A stretch of DNA of 64,000 nucleotides from an uncultured Lachnospiraceae bacterium (GCA_947648875.1 CANSPM010000004.1:47904-111903); one strand, 5' to 3'; shown: positions 7,636 to 17,311, counted from the first letter of the stretch. The notes: generated from the letters alone by a model not told the origin. Made by a program: numbers and translations.

Positions 7636-8163
7636 ATCGGGAAGGACCTCCCTTGATAGTTTATAAGTGTAAAAATGCTGCCCGGATCTCTCCCCGAAGA
7701 GCAGGTAATCCGCCGACGGCGTAGAAGTATACAGGATATTGTGAATAGCGGAAAGGTTTTATATAAATATATTATACTGTTTTTATGGGGGGATGTCAAC
7801 GAAACGCACGGATCGTTTTAAGCTCAACCATTTCCGGCACGGATCAGGTGTCCCGGTGTTTTGTGGCATTTGACATGTAAGTTTCGGAAAATAGAATGCG
7901 TGCAAAGGAAACGGAGCGTGGGAAAGGAAAACAAGATCTTTCCGTCCCGTGGGGAGACAGAGGAATCGGTCATGGCCGGATATTTGTGGACCAATTATGG
8001 GGAGGGGACGCCCTTTAGGGCAAACGGCCTGCCGTTGGCATTTTTGGCGGAAAGGGGCCCTGTGGCAGTAAAGAATCAAAAGGGGATTGACTTTTCTATG
8101 AGAGAATGCTATTTAAACCTATAAACTAAAATTGTAAAGTCACAGGGAAAGGCGGTGGTTAAT
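7636..8163. other. 528-bp intergenic region without a convincing gene
   Basis: It contains the AT-rich upstream region of the phosphoesterase (7740-7790). A plus-strand frame of about 50 codons starts at 7972 with a poor ribosome binding site and an atypical composition. Nothing here can be assigned. Confidence 0.5.
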
Positions 8164-8232
8164 ATGATGAGAACAAGTTTATATGCGGTACATGTCCTAT
8201 TAGCCATTCCCTTCTATCTCTATATGGAATAG
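8164..8232 (+). CDS. Possible 22-residue hydrophobic peptide
   Basis: ATG-ATG start preceded by GGGAAAGGCGGTGGTTAAT. The peptide (MMRTSLYAVHVLLAIPF...) is mostly hydrophobic, consistent with a single short membrane segment. It is followed within 100 bp by a perfect 10-bp inverted repeat and a terminator, so the whole is a compact transcript of about 200 nt. It could be a leader peptide, a small membrane protein or a type I toxin. There is no homology evidence. Confidence 0.3.
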   Translation: MMRTSLYAVHVLLAIPFYLYME

Positions 8233-8262
8233 ATTCGCAGGGTTTCCTTCGAATCGGAACTG

Positions 8263-8299
8263 TAGTATACGAAATCAGATAGATCAGCGTCGTATACTA
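8263..8299. repeat. 10-bp perfect inverted repeat
   Basis: The arms TAGTATACGA and TCGTATACTA are separated by 17 bp. Partial pairing extends outward. It may be an RNA hairpin in the small transcript or a palindromic operator. Confidence 0.55.
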
Positions 8300-8326
8300 T
8301 AAGTCAGAACGAACCCGGAAAGGCTA

Positions 8327-8353
8327 AGACATACGATGCAGGTATGTCTTTTT
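8327..8353 (+). terminator. Rho-independent terminator
   Basis: AGACATAC / GTATGTCT stem, 7-nt loop, followed by a T5 tract. No annotated large gene precedes it, which argues for a small RNA or peptide transcript ending here. Confidence 0.7.
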
Positions 8354-8557
8354 CTATTGTATAAAAATATCGGATTAACATATCAGCTCGTCCTCCTAAT
8401 AAACTGTGGCCATATTCCGGGAAGCAAAAACAGCTCCCCGAAACCGAACGCGGCGCCAAATGCGTCAGATGGCTTTTTGAAGAATAGGTGATTGCGAAAC
8501 TCCCTTTCAGAACACAGGGACTGGGCAATTATGAAGAACCTTAAAAGGAGAACAAAA

Positions 8558-8611
8558 ATGAATCAATTTAAGAAGATTATGGTCCAGTGCCATACACAGA
8601 ACAGGGACTGA
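8558..8611 (+). CDS. Possible 17-residue ORF with a strong ribosome binding site
   Basis: AAAAGGAGAACAAAA precedes an ATG that opens a frame of only 17 codons (MNQFKKIMVQCHTQNRD). Its stop codon is followed at once by a hairpin (GCCGGAA / TTCCGGC, 8612-8637) just before the next gene. It could be a leader peptide controlling that gene or the remnant of a decayed gene. Confidence 0.3.
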   Translation: MNQFKKIMVQCHTQNRD

Positions 8612-8646
8612 GCCGGAAAAACAGAGATACTTCCGGCCAGGAGATT

Positions 8647-9036
8647 ATGAGGGGAGAGGATCATACATGGATGGAGCACAAAACACTGCCCCGGGAGCTT
8701 CACTACGGGGAAATATCTCGCGTCCGCACTGTGGAGATTGCCCATGGCCGTTATATCCGGCTGGGCGAGATCACGACGGATGTCACCCGGCTGACGGCTC
8801 TGGGGGCTGGCGGCCAGATCAGCACCCTTGCGTGGCTTTTGGAGAAGCTGCTTTCGCAAAACCCACAGGAGGGGGAAGAACTGAAAGTCTGCTGCGAGCG
8901 GCTGACACATAGTCTGTTTGAGGATTCCATGAATGTGGTTTTGACTTCCCGTGACCATGCGTATGAATTTTGGCTGGAGGAAGTTCGCGGGCTGGACTTG
9001 CTTATGGCCGCCGCCAGACTCAGAGGGTCTTGCTAA
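8647..9036 (+). CDS. Hypothetical protein of about 130 residues
   Basis: The frame runs from an ATG at 8647 (AGGAG very close upstream); the ATG at 8671 with GGAGAGG is an alternative. The product is polar and probably helical in its second half (STLAWLLEKLLSQNPQ, then LKVCCERLTHSLFEDS), with no signal peptide or membrane segment. I do not recognise the family. Codon use resembles neighbouring genes, which supports a real gene. It is followed by 300 bp containing only the promoter of the histidine kinase gene. Confidence 0.5.
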   Translation: MRGEDHTWMEHKTLPRELHYGEISRVRTVEIAHGRYIRLGEITTDVTRLTALGAGGQISTLAWLLEKLLSQNPQEGEELKVCCERLTHSLFEDSMNVVLTSRDHAYEFWLEEVRGLDLLMAAARLRGSC

Positions 9037-9231
9037 AATGCCATATCCTGTGTTAATATGTAGAAAAATGACGGTTATGTGGATATACAAAAGAAATATC
9101 ACGGAGGATCGGCAGATCCTGTTTCAAAAGGATGATTGGATTTCTGCCAATTGTCAGGAGCGGCTGAGGCGAGCGCCGGGACGAAGTGTTTCATTTTTCA
9201 ATAGAATCCTTGCGGAGCGCGCATTATGCTG

Positions 9232-9260
9232 TTGACATTGCGGGAAACGGTTGATAAAAT
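9232..9260 (+). promoter_or_regulatory. Strong promoter of the histidine kinase - GGDEF operon
   Basis: TTGACA (9232-9237), 17-bp spacer, TAAAAT (9255-9260): a near-consensus sigma-A promoter. A small hairpin (CGGGCA / TGCCCG) follows in the leader, before the start codon at 9355. Confidence 0.75.
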
Positions 9261-9354
9261 TATAGAGTAAAAATCGGGCAGTTTGCCCGGTCTTATGTAC
9301 TGTCCGGAAACAGGCGGTACAATAAAATAAGAAATGTCAACTGGGGGAAAATAT

Positions 9355-12300
9355 ATGTACCATTGTCATTTGCAGATATATCTTATAAGCAGTCGGCCCG
9401 GGCGGTTCGACACCATCCGAAAGACGGCTCCGCTGGCGCCCTTTACGCATACATTTCTGGAGAGCGACAGGCCCCAGGAGGAACTGGTGGTCGGAGCGGA
9501 TGTGATACTGGCTGACCTGGAAAATATGGATGCCGTATGTGAGACGCAAAAACTGATTGGCTGGAAGGGTCCGGAGGTGGAGCTTATTCTGCTGGCTGAC
9601 AGTCGGCAGATAGAGACTCTGACGGATTTTATGCCCCAGATCAAAGATATCTGGACCCGGCCCCTGTCCGAAAAGGAACTGAGTTTTCGCTTTTTACGCT
9701 GGCAGCAGTACTGTAAGACGCAAAAAGACTTTTGGGAAACCAGCCAATATCTGGAGGCCACAATCAACAGCGCGCCCAATCTGGTCTGGTACAAGGATAA
9801 GGACGGCGTGCACGAGAAAGTCAACAACAGCTTTTGCAAGGCTGTGAACAAGACCCAGGCTCAGGTGCAGGGGCGCCGCCATGCCTATATATGGGATGTG
9901 GAACAGGACGACCCCGCCTGCATTGAGTCCGAACGCATGGTCATGGAAAAGAGAGAGACCTGTATATCGGGAGAATGTATTCAGACGCAGGATGGGGCCA
10001 GGCTGCTCACCACTTACAAGTCCCCGCTGTATGATCTGGACGGCAGCGTCATGGGAACGGTGGGCGTGGCCATAGATGTGACCAAAGAGCAGGAATATGC
10101 GCAGGAGCTGCTTCGCAGAACCCAGACCATGGAGGCGATTTTTACTTCTATGGACTGCGGTATTGTGTGTCATACGTTGGATGGGACGCGTATTACCCGC
10201 ATTAACAGAGCCGCGTTGCGGATTCTGGGGTATGAATCCCAGGAAGAGATAATGGCGGCGGGCTTTGATATGATGGCCTCCTCCGTTCTGGAAGAGGACC
10301 GGTTTAAGCTACAGGAAAGTCTTCAGTCTCTGGAAAAAGAAGGGGACAGTATCAATGTGGCGTATCGCATACAGCACACGGGGGGCGATATTCTGCATAT
10401 TATGGGAAATATCAAACTCATACGGGAAAAAGGGGAGTTGATTTACCAGCGTTTTCTTCTGGACTGTACTGCCCAGAAGCAGCGTGAGGAAAGAGAACAG
10501 CGTGAGAAAGAGAAGCACCAGATCGAGTTGATTCATACCCTGAGTATCGAATATAATCTGGTCTGCTATTTTGACCTGGATACGGGATTGGGCAATGCTC
10601 TCCGCGTGGAGGAATGTCAGGAAGATATTTTACAGACGATTTTTGACGGGGATCTGTCCCTGGAAGAGTGCATGCTTCGCTACATAGAGAATGGCGTACA
10701 TGAGGAGGACAGGAAGGCCATGAAGGAGGCTGCTTCCTGTGAGTGGCTGGGCAGGGAACTTTCCCAGAAAAAAATGTGCTTTATCAATTTCCGCACCACT
10801 TGCTGCGGGGAGATACGTTATTTTCAGATGGTTGCCGTGCGTGTCGGAGAGTGGGTTAAAAACAGAGGAATCGTCCTGGGGCTGCGCAGTGTGGATGAGG
10901 AGACCCGCAACGAGATGAAGAAAAAAGCTCTGCTGGAGGATGCGCTCTCCCAGGCCAACCGGGCCAACAAGGCAAAGAGCGTATTTCTCTCCAATATGTC
11001 CCATGACATTCGCACACCCATGAATGCCATTATCGGATTTACAACGCTGGCCATCACCCATATAGAACACAGAGAGCAGGTGGAGACATATCTTAAAAAG
11101 ATAATGACCTCCGGAAACCATTTGCTCAGTCTGATTAACGACATTCTGGATATGAGTCGTATTGAGAGCGGCAAGATGCATCTGGAGGAGAAGCATTGCA
11201 GTCTGCCGGATATCCTGCACAACCTGCGCAGCATTATACAGGCGGACGTACACGCAAAGCAGCTGGAACTGTTTATGGACGCCATGGACATTCAGAATGA
11301 GGATATTTATTGTGATGGACTGCGGTTGAATCAGGTTCTGCTGAATCTACTCAGTAATGCCGTGAAGTACACCGGCGCGGGCGGCAAAGTAGCTATCAAG
11401 GTGAGTGAACTTCCCAGCGCTCCCGCAGGGTACGGCAATTATGAATTTCGCATTATTGATACGGGAATCGGCATGAGCGAGGAATTTGTGTCTCATATAT
11501 TTGAACCCTTTGAGAGAGAGCGCAATTCCACCATCAGCCGAATACAGGGAACCGGGCTGGGGATGTCCATCACCAAGAATATTGTGGACCTGATGAACGG
11601 ATATATAGATGTAAAGAGCAAACAGGGAGTGGGAACGGAAGTGGTGGTCTCCTTCACCTTCCGCCTGTACTCCGGAAAGAAGGAGGCTCCCACCATACCC
11701 GAACTCAAGGGACTGCGCGCGCTGGTGGTGGATGACGATTTCAACACCTGTGACAGCGTGTCCAGTATGCTCCAGCAGATCGGTCTGCGGGCGGAGTGGA
11801 CGCTGTCCGGGAAAGAGGCCGTCCTGCGCACCCGGCAGGCGGTTATGCGCGGGGACAATTATTCTGTCTATGTGGTTGACTGGCTGCTGCCCGATATGAA
11901 CGGCGTGGAGGTGGCCCGCCGGATTCGTCAGGAGACCGGAAAGAACGTTCCCATCATTGTTTTGACGGCCTACGATTGGTCCGACATTGAAGATGAAGCG
12001 CTGGAGGCCGGTGTGACGGCGTTTTGTAGCAAGCCGCTGTTTTTGTCAGAACTGAAGGGCTGTCTGAATTCCATTGTGGGCGCGGATAAAAAAGAGGATG
12101 TTTCCGAGCATAAGCAGACGGAAATTTTTACAGGCCGTATCCTGCTCACCGAGGACAATGAACTGAACCAGGAAATCGCGGTGGCCATTCTGGAAGGGGC
12201 GGGATTTTCCACAGAGATAGCGGAGAACGGGCAGATGGCTGTGGAGATGCTCAGCCGTTCTGAGCCGGGATATTACCAGTTGGTGCTCATGGATGTGCAG

Positions 12301-12522
12301 ATGCCTGTAATGAACGGCTATGAGGCCACCAGAGCCATCCGTAAGCTGGAAAACCGTGAACTGGCCTCCATCCCGATTCTGGCCATGACAGCCAACGCTT
12401 TCGAGGAAGATAAGCAGGAGGCTCTGAACAGCGGTATGAACGGCCATATAGCTAAACCAATCAACATTGAGGTTTTGATGAAGGAATTGGGTAAAATATT
12501 AAGACCTGAGGAATCGGTATGA
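9355..12522 (+). CDS. Soluble hybrid histidine kinase with two receiver domains
   Basis: About 1,055 residues, started at the ATG at 9355 after TGGGGGAAAATAT. No membrane segment is visible, so it is cytoplasmic. Order of parts: an N-terminal region like a degenerate receiver (1-120), two PAS-like domains (about 130-245 and 260-375), a further sensor-like stretch, then HisKA with the phosphorylated His550 in NMSHDIRTP. An HATPase_c domain follows (NAVKY, DTGIGMS, GTGLGMS). Next come receiver 1 (phospho-acceptor Asp842 in VVDWLLPDMNG) and receiver 2 (Asp980 in LMDVQMPVMNG, Lys in AKPI). No Hpt domain is seen. The stop overlaps the ATG of the GGDEF gene by four bases, so the output is probably cyclic-di-GMP synthesis. 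The signal is unknown. Confidence 0.9.
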   Translation: MYHCHLQIYLISSRPGRFDTIRKTAPLAPFTHTFLESDRPQEELVVGADVILADLENMDAVCETQKLIGWKGPEVELILLADSRQIETLTDFMPQIKDIWTRPLSEKELSFRFLRWQQYCKTQKDFWETSQYLEATINSAPNLVWYKDKDGVHEKVNNSFCKAVNKTQAQVQGRRHAYIWDVEQDDPACIESERMVMEKRETCISGECIQTQDGARLLTTYKSPLYDLDGSVMGTVGVAIDVTKEQEYAQELLRRTQTMEAIFTSMDCGIVCHTLDGTRITRINRAALRILGYESQEEIMAAGFDMMASSVLEEDRFKLQESLQSLEKEGDSINVAYRIQHTGGDILHIMGNIKLIREKGELIYQRFLLDCTAQKQREEREQREKEKHQIELIHTLSIEYNLVCYFDLDTGLGNALRVEECQEDILQTIFDGDLSLEECMLRYIENGVHEEDRKAMKEAASCEWLGRELSQKKMCFINFRTTCCGEIRYFQMVAVRVGEWVKNRGIVLGLRSVDEETRNEMKKKALLEDALSQANRANKAKSVFLSNMSHDIRTPMNAIIGFTTLAITHIEHREQVETYLKKIMTSGNHLLSLINDILDMSRIESGKMHLEEKHCSLPDILHNLRSIIQADVHAKQLELFMDAMDIQNEDIYCDGLRLNQVLLNLLSNAVKYTGAGGKVAIKVSELPSAPAGYGNYEFRIIDTGIGMSEEFVSHIFEPFERERNSTISRIQGTGLGMSITKNIVDLMNGYIDVKSKQGVGTEVVVSFTFRLYSGKKEAPTIPELKGLRALVVDDDFNTCDSVSSMLQQIGLRAEWTLSGKEAVLRTRQAVMRGDNYSVYVVDWLLPDMNGVEVARRIRQETGKNVPIIVLTAYDWSDIEDEALEAGVTAFCSKPLFLSELKGCLNSIVGADKKEDVSEHKQTEIFTGRILLTEDNELNQEIAVAILEGAGFSTEIAENGQMAVEMLSRSEPGYYQLVLMDVQMPVMNGYEATRAIRKLENRELASIPILAMTANAFEEDKQEALNSGMNGHIAKPINIEVLMKELGKILRPEESV

Positions 12523-14297
12523 AGATTGCGGAGTACATAACTACGTTGCCATCGGATATGGTTTACTGTAGCGCAGCCGTGAACAGAGAGTATATGGTTC
12601 AAATGGCTGATGAACATTTCTATCATTTTATGGGGAAAACCGTGGGGATCTGTATGGCGGACTGCATCCATCCGGAGCTGCGGGAGGAATTTTGCCGGGT
12701 CTTTGACAGTCTGGAACCCGGGGGTTGTATCAGAGTATTGACAGCCATACGGGGACTGGAGGACCGATATCAGCAGGTGGATCTGATTATCAGCGACAAC
12801 AGACGCACCGTGAGCGGGGCGCAGGTATGGGACTTGACAATATACAATCTGTTCACCCTGGAAGAAAAGTACTTGCAGGCTTCCAACGATGCCAACAGGT
12901 ATCGGGCTCTGTTGTCCATGTATCAGGAGTATCTCTTTGACTACGACGTGGAACAGGACTGTATCGCCGTGTTCCGCTATGTGGGCATCAAGTCTACCGT
13001 TTTGATGAAGTGCAGCTTGGCGGAGTTTCGGGAGAGGGTTTGCGCCCTGTATACCCGAAAAAACTTTCAGGAGGAACTGGAAATATTCTGCCAGCACCTC
13101 CTCAGTGCCCAGGAGAACTTTTCCTGTGACCTGCGGGGACCCATACCCCGGCACAAGACCATGATGGGATTGTTCCATATAGAAGGCAAGGTAATCTACA
13201 AGCACAACAATCAAAAAATAGTGCTGGGTATACTCCGGATGAAGGACCAGAAGGCGGAGGACGCCATCCCTTATTATGCCACTGCGGAGGGAAAAGATTC
13301 TTTTACGGGTCTGTTAAATAAACGGGCCTGCGCGGAATATGTGGCGGAGATGCTGGCATCTGACAATGAAACCCACTATATGGCTGTAATAGACATAGAT
13401 AACTTTAAAAATATTAACGATTCCTACGGGCATATGTATGGGGATCAGGTCATCAGCCAGGTCGCGTCCATCATCAACAGTACCATGAATGGGCGGGGGA
13501 TTGTGGGACGTTTTGGCGGAGACGAATTTTTTATCTTTACCAATTGGATCAGCACGGAAATGCAGATGCGGGCCATGCTGACTTCCATAAGAAAGCAGGT
13601 GCAGACCACTTTTGAGAACCGGGAAGAGAGCTGTAAGGTCACCTTATCCGTCGGCATCAGCAAAGCGCCTGTAGACGGTAATTCTTATGATGAATTGTTT
13701 AATAAGGCGGATAAATGCCTTTATCTGGCAAAATTTAAAGGGAAAAACCGTTTTGTAATCTATGAGGAAGATAAGCACGGAGATTTAGTGGAGGAGGGGC
13801 AATCCATCCGCCATACAATGAATCCTCTGGAAAAGGCCGAATATTTGGCGGATGTGGTGGCGGACATCGGCATTCGTCTGTTTTCCGAAGGAACAGGTTC
13901 CATGGAGGAGATCCTGGATCAGATTCGCTCTGCCTTTGAGATCGACGGAGTGCGGATATACAGGGCAGGACAGAGAGAACCCATTTATATCAGCGGAGAT
14001 TACCATCCCGCGCCGGATATGCACTTCTTTATCACCCGCGATGAACTGGTACATTTACTGGATCAGCCCCATTATCTCATGGCCAGCCATATCACCAATC
14101 TGGAGGGTGTAAACCGGGAACTTTTCGAACTGCTCAGGGGAAGCCGCATAGAGGGTATGGTATGTTTTTGCTACAAGGATAAGAATGACATCAACCTGTA
14201 CTTTTTCTATGAGGCATTCAACCACCGTTTCCGCTGGTCGGAGTCTGATAAGAACTTTCTGCTGACGACAAGCAAGCTCATGGCTAATATATTGTAG
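12519..14297 (+). CDS. Diguanylate cyclase (GGDEF) with PAS-like N-terminus and GAF-like C-terminus
   Basis: A 592-residue protein without membrane segments, coupled to the upstream hybrid kinase by an ATGA overlap. The N-terminal 250 residues look like one or two PAS folds. The cyclase domain spans about 260-415, with DIDNFKNIND and the intact signature GGDEF at 333-337, so it should be active. No RxxD inhibitory site is seen at the usual place before the signature. Residues about 430-592 look like a GAF-type sensor. Ending the frame is a bidirectional terminator. Synthesis of cyclic di-GMP from GTP is a family-level inference. Confidence 0.9.
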   Translation: MKIAEYITTLPSDMVYCSAAVNREYMVQMADEHFYHFMGKTVGICMADCIHPELREEFCRVFDSLEPGGCIRVLTAIRGLEDRYQQVDLIISDNRRTVSGAQVWDLTIYNLFTLEEKYLQASNDANRYRALLSMYQEYLFDYDVEQDCIAVFRYVGIKSTVLMKCSLAEFRERVCALYTRKNFQEELEIFCQHLLSAQENFSCDLRGPIPRHKTMMGLFHIEGKVIYKHNNQKIVLGILRMKDQKAEDAIPYYATAEGKDSFTGLLNKRACAEYVAEMLASDNETHYMAVIDIDNFKNINDSYGHMYGDQVISQVASIINSTMNGRGIVGRFGGDEFFIFTNWISTEMQMRAMLTSIRKQVQTTFENREESCKVTLSVGISKAPVDGNSYDELFNKADKCLYLAKFKGKNRFVIYEEDKHGDLVEEGQSIRHTMNPLEKAEYLADVVADIGIRLFSEGTGSMEEILDQIRSAFEIDGVRIYRAGQREPIYISGDYHPAPDMHFFITRDELVHLLDQPHYLMASHITNLEGVNRELFELLRGSRIEGMVCFCYKDKNDINLYFFYEAFNHRFRWSESDKNFLLTTSKLMANIL

Positions 14298-14337
14298 GCG
14301 GACTGCTTACGCCCTGCAATTTCATGGTCATAAAAAA

Positions 14338-14376
14338 AGGGAAACAGCCTTGATGCGCCTGGCTGTTTCCTTTTTT
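14338..14376. terminator. Bidirectional terminator between the GGDEF gene and the convergent GH51 gene
   Basis: A ten-bp stem (GGAAACAGCC / GGCTGTTTCC) has T6 on the plus side and A-rich sequence on the other side, so it can end both converging transcripts. Confidence 0.85.
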
Positions 14377-14382
14377 AGATTT

Positions 14383-17130
14383 TCAATTTTGCATGGCCGA
14401 AATGGATTCCTTTGCCGGGATTCGCAATACCGTCAGGGAGTAGGCCGGGGCCTCATACGCAAAGTTCTCGCCAATGGCCGTCGTTTCCGATACCGGAATT
14501 ATTTTTTCCGGCTCGTCAAAACTGTTCACAGCGCTGAGAGAGTCACCGGATAATACGGTCACCTCCGCGTTCTTCTCATACTGTTCCGCCTTGAAATCCT
14601 CCAGGCGGGTGTCCACCAAGATCGTCCGCCCCGTGGGGTTTACCAGTTTGATAAGGATATCGCCGTTTTCATCTATATTGGCCGATTCATATAGAGATTG
14701 GGGAGCCTCATAGGTATAATCCAGATATTTTACATCGTCCAGATAGCCTTCCACATGACTGCCCTCCACCACCACCCGGACAGTATAGACCTTTCCCCGC
14801 TGCAATTTCACATTTTTCACCGTGCCCGAGATCTGTCCGCTCTTACTGCCTCCGGACACGATTTGCAGGCAGGAGACGGTATTGCCCCAGCCCCCTATAT
14901 TCCAGAACATGTTGTTGGCGGCGTCCCGGACGCACACGGGGACCAGAAAGCCCTCGGGGCCGGACAGAATCTCCGCCTCCACGGTCAGTGTATAATTGCT
15001 CCAGCCCGTATCGCCCACATAGACACTGTCGCCGGTGTTGGCGTCCGCAGGATTCCCGGTGTGACTCTGAACAAGCCTGCCGTCCTTCACAGTCCAGTCT
15101 CCCTCCCAGACCGTCATGTCGCCGGGAAATTCTCCGTCGTCAAAATCCGCCTGGTACAGGCTCTCGCCGGTGACATTGTCCGTGACGGTCAGATTGTCAT
15201 AGGCCACGCTGGTCTGCCAGCTGCCCAGCCCCACCCTGCCGGAGAGATTTGAAGAGGAGGCGGCTTCCACAGTCAGCTCTGCGGGTAGATTGGCGACGCC
15301 TTTATTGTTGGCATAGAGCTGTTGCACATAGTAGTTGACGGAGCCGTAAGCGGTGGCACTGTCAAACCAGATCATATTCGGACTCCACTGACTCTGGAGT
15401 CTGTTGCCGAACAGCGGCGCATAACAGGCCATTTCCACCACATCTCCATTTTTCTCCAGGCCGGTCATATAGGCTGCCTCCGCCAGCGCCGCCTCCAGCG
15501 TGTTGGACTGGGCGGCGTACTCCCCCAAAAACACCCGGGCCTGGCTGTCCCGGTCATAACTGTCGTAGCGGTGGGTGTTGGTGAAGAAGAAGGAGGGTGC
15601 CTCATAGTAGTGTTCGTCCACCAGGGCGGTGATCTCATCCCCCCAGTCGGCGCAGTCCTCCACATAATTCCAGCCCACCCGGTCCCCGGAGGAGGTGCTG
15701 TTGGCCACAATCAGCCAAATATCGCCGTAGAGCGCGGGATTTTCCTGTGCGGCTTTGTTGAAGGCGTCCACAAACAGGCGGTAATGTTGGAAATACTCGG
15801 ATTGCCACTGCTCGTTGCCGATGCCGATATATTTCAGCGCAAAAGGCTCCTCATGCCCCATAGCGGTCCGCACGCCCCCCCACTGCGTGGAAGCGTCCCC
15901 ACGGCAGAACTCCACCAGGTCCAGCGCGTCCTGTACACACTGGCGGAACTCCTGGCTGTTTACATCATATACAATGTATCTGGGACTCTGCACCTGACAG
16001 GTCATACCCGCGTTCAGCACCGGTACGGGCATACAGTCCAGAACTTCGCACAGTTCAAAAAATTCGTAGAAGCCCATGCCATAGGTGGTGTAATAGGGAT
16101 GATTCTGCGTCCCCTTCCAGATGGAACAACCCTGGGGCCGTACCTCTATGCCGCCGGTAGTCCCATATCCTGTGGTCAGCCGGGCGCCGCCGCCGATGGA
16201 GTCCTTCCAGCTGTACATGGATTCTTCATCCCGCCCCTCGATGACGCAGCCGCCGGGAAAACGCAAAAAAGAAGGATTCAAAGCCTCCAGCATCTCCCCC
16301 AGGTCTCTTCGGATGGGTAGTCCTTTAAAGGTGTCCGCAGGCATCAGGCTTACCAGATCCAAATCCACGGTGCCTCTGTCTATTCCCAGACTCAGCGTGG
16401 AGTCTGCCAGATCTGCTCCGGCAGCGTGTTCCTCCGCAGTCAGTGTCAACTCATACCGGGCCCATTGGCCGGTTATACCGCTGATTTCGCCCCGGGCCAG
16501 CGTAGCGCCCTGGCGGTTTAACTCCACAGAGATAATGCCGTTGTATCCGTCGGGGCTTTTCAGGTAGACCGAGAAAATGTATTCTTCCTGCCCTTTGATA
16601 TGCATGCCGGACAGATACCCTTTATTGGAGAGGTAGAGGCGCTCCGCCTCCTCTGTGTTGACGAGGCGGGCGTAGTGGGGATTGTTTTCATGAAGACAGC
16701 TGCCGTCTTCCAAGCCGTCCACAACGGAAAAACCGGAAGATGTACCGTTCTCCGGCCAAACGCTCCAGCCATGTCTATTTTGATTTCCGGCGATCCCGCC
16801 GTACTCAAAGGAGCGGTTCTTGATCAGTTCGGCATAAAGGCCGCCGTCCAGAGCATGATTGATATCTTCCAAAAAGATGCCGTATAATGTGTCGCTGATG
16901 GCGTGGGACTCGTCCAGTCCGGAACTGTCCACATGTACGACATAACTTGCGACCATGGCCGCAGCGCTGTCACCCTCCTTTCCGTCGGGATCGCCGACGG
17001 GCGTCTCCGTAGGGGTGGGTGTCGCCGCATTTTCTTCCCCTGGCGTACTGGCAGGCGTCCCGCAGGCGGTAAACAGACAGGCGGCTATGAGACAACCCGC
17101 TACTTTCAGATTTCGCTTTTTCTGCAACAT
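14383..17130 (-). CDS. Secreted alpha-L-arabinofuranosidase lipoprotein, GH51
   Basis: A 915-residue protein with a lipoprotein signal (lipobox FTAC before Gly) and a Thr/Pro-rich linker. The N-terminal carbohydrate-binding-like sandwich begins ISDTLYGIFLEDIN. The GH51 barrel has acid/base Glu440 (GIGNEQW) and nucleophile Glu537 (FLGEYAA). A concanavalin-like domain is inserted near residue 650-820 (WEGDWTVKDGRL, YTLTVEAEILSG), before the C-terminal all-beta domain ends. It would release arabinose from arabinan or arabinoxylan at the cell surface. It is divergent from the transporter operon, with which it shares a 260-bp control region. GAGAGGAG lies before the ATG. Confidence 0.92.
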   Translation of the reverse strand: MLQKKRNLKVAGCLIAACLFTACGTPASTPGEENAATPTPTETPVGDPDGKEGDSAAAMVASYVVHVDSSGLDESHAISDTLYGIFLEDINHALDGGLYAELIKNRSFEYGGIAGNQNRHGWSVWPENGTSSGFSVVDGLEDGSCLHENNPHYARLVNTEEAERLYLSNKGYLSGMHIKGQEEYIFSVYLKSPDGYNGIISVELNRQGATLARGEISGITGQWARYELTLTAEEHAAGADLADSTLSLGIDRGTVDLDLVSLMPADTFKGLPIRRDLGEMLEALNPSFLRFPGGCVIEGRDEESMYSWKDSIGGGARLTTGYGTTGGIEVRPQGCSIWKGTQNHPYYTTYGMGFYEFFELCEVLDCMPVPVLNAGMTCQVQSPRYIVYDVNSQEFRQCVQDALDLVEFCRGDASTQWGGVRTAMGHEEPFALKYIGIGNEQWQSEYFQHYRLFVDAFNKAAQENPALYGDIWLIVANSTSSGDRVGWNYVEDCADWGDEITALVDEHYYEAPSFFFTNTHRYDSYDRDSQARVFLGEYAAQSNTLEAALAEAAYMTGLEKNGDVVEMACYAPLFGNRLQSQWSPNMIWFDSATAYGSVNYYVQQLYANNKGVANLPAELTVEAASSSNLSGRVGLGSWQTSVAYDNLTVTDNVTGESLYQADFDDGEFPGDMTVWEGDWTVKDGRLVQSHTGNPADANTGDSVYVGDTGWSNYTLTVEAEILSGPEGFLVPVCVRDAANNMFWNIGGWGNTVSCLQIVSGGSKSGQISGTVKNVKLQRGKVYTVRVVVEGSHVEGYLDDVKYLDYTYEAPQSLYESANIDENGDILIKLVNPTGRTILVDTRLEDFKAEQYEKNAEVTVLSGDSLSAVNSFDEPEKIIPVSETTAIGENFAYEAPAYSLTVLRIPAKESISAMQN

Positions 17131-17282
17131 AAACCATCTCCTCTCTCTTTTCGGTAATCTTATAGTGCAATTCCCACAAAAATGGCATGACAGATTTGTG
17201 TATTATCCCAAGAGTGCCTAAGAAGCAGATACTATGAGGCTTTACATATATAAAATAGCACAAAAAAAATATAATTCCAGCA

Positions 17283-17311
17283 TTGACTTTTTGCCCGAAA
17301 CATAGTAACTT
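17283..17311 (+). promoter_or_regulatory. Candidate promoter of the transporter operon
   Basis: TTGACT (17283-17288), 17-bp spacer and TAACTT (17306-17311). The -10 is weak, consistent with a gene that needs an activator. The region between the divergent genes (17131-17390) is otherwise AT-rich with no recognised operator. Confidence 0.4.

Noticed and set aside
7861..8124. An 87-codon plus-strand frame, or its shorter form from 7972
   Set aside because: No good ribosome binding site, no recognisable domain and uneven codon use; treated as non-coding.
9240..9354. Cyclic-di-GMP riboswitch in the leader of the histidine kinase - GGDEF operon
   Set aside because: Small hairpins are present, but the conserved GEMM elements are not visible.
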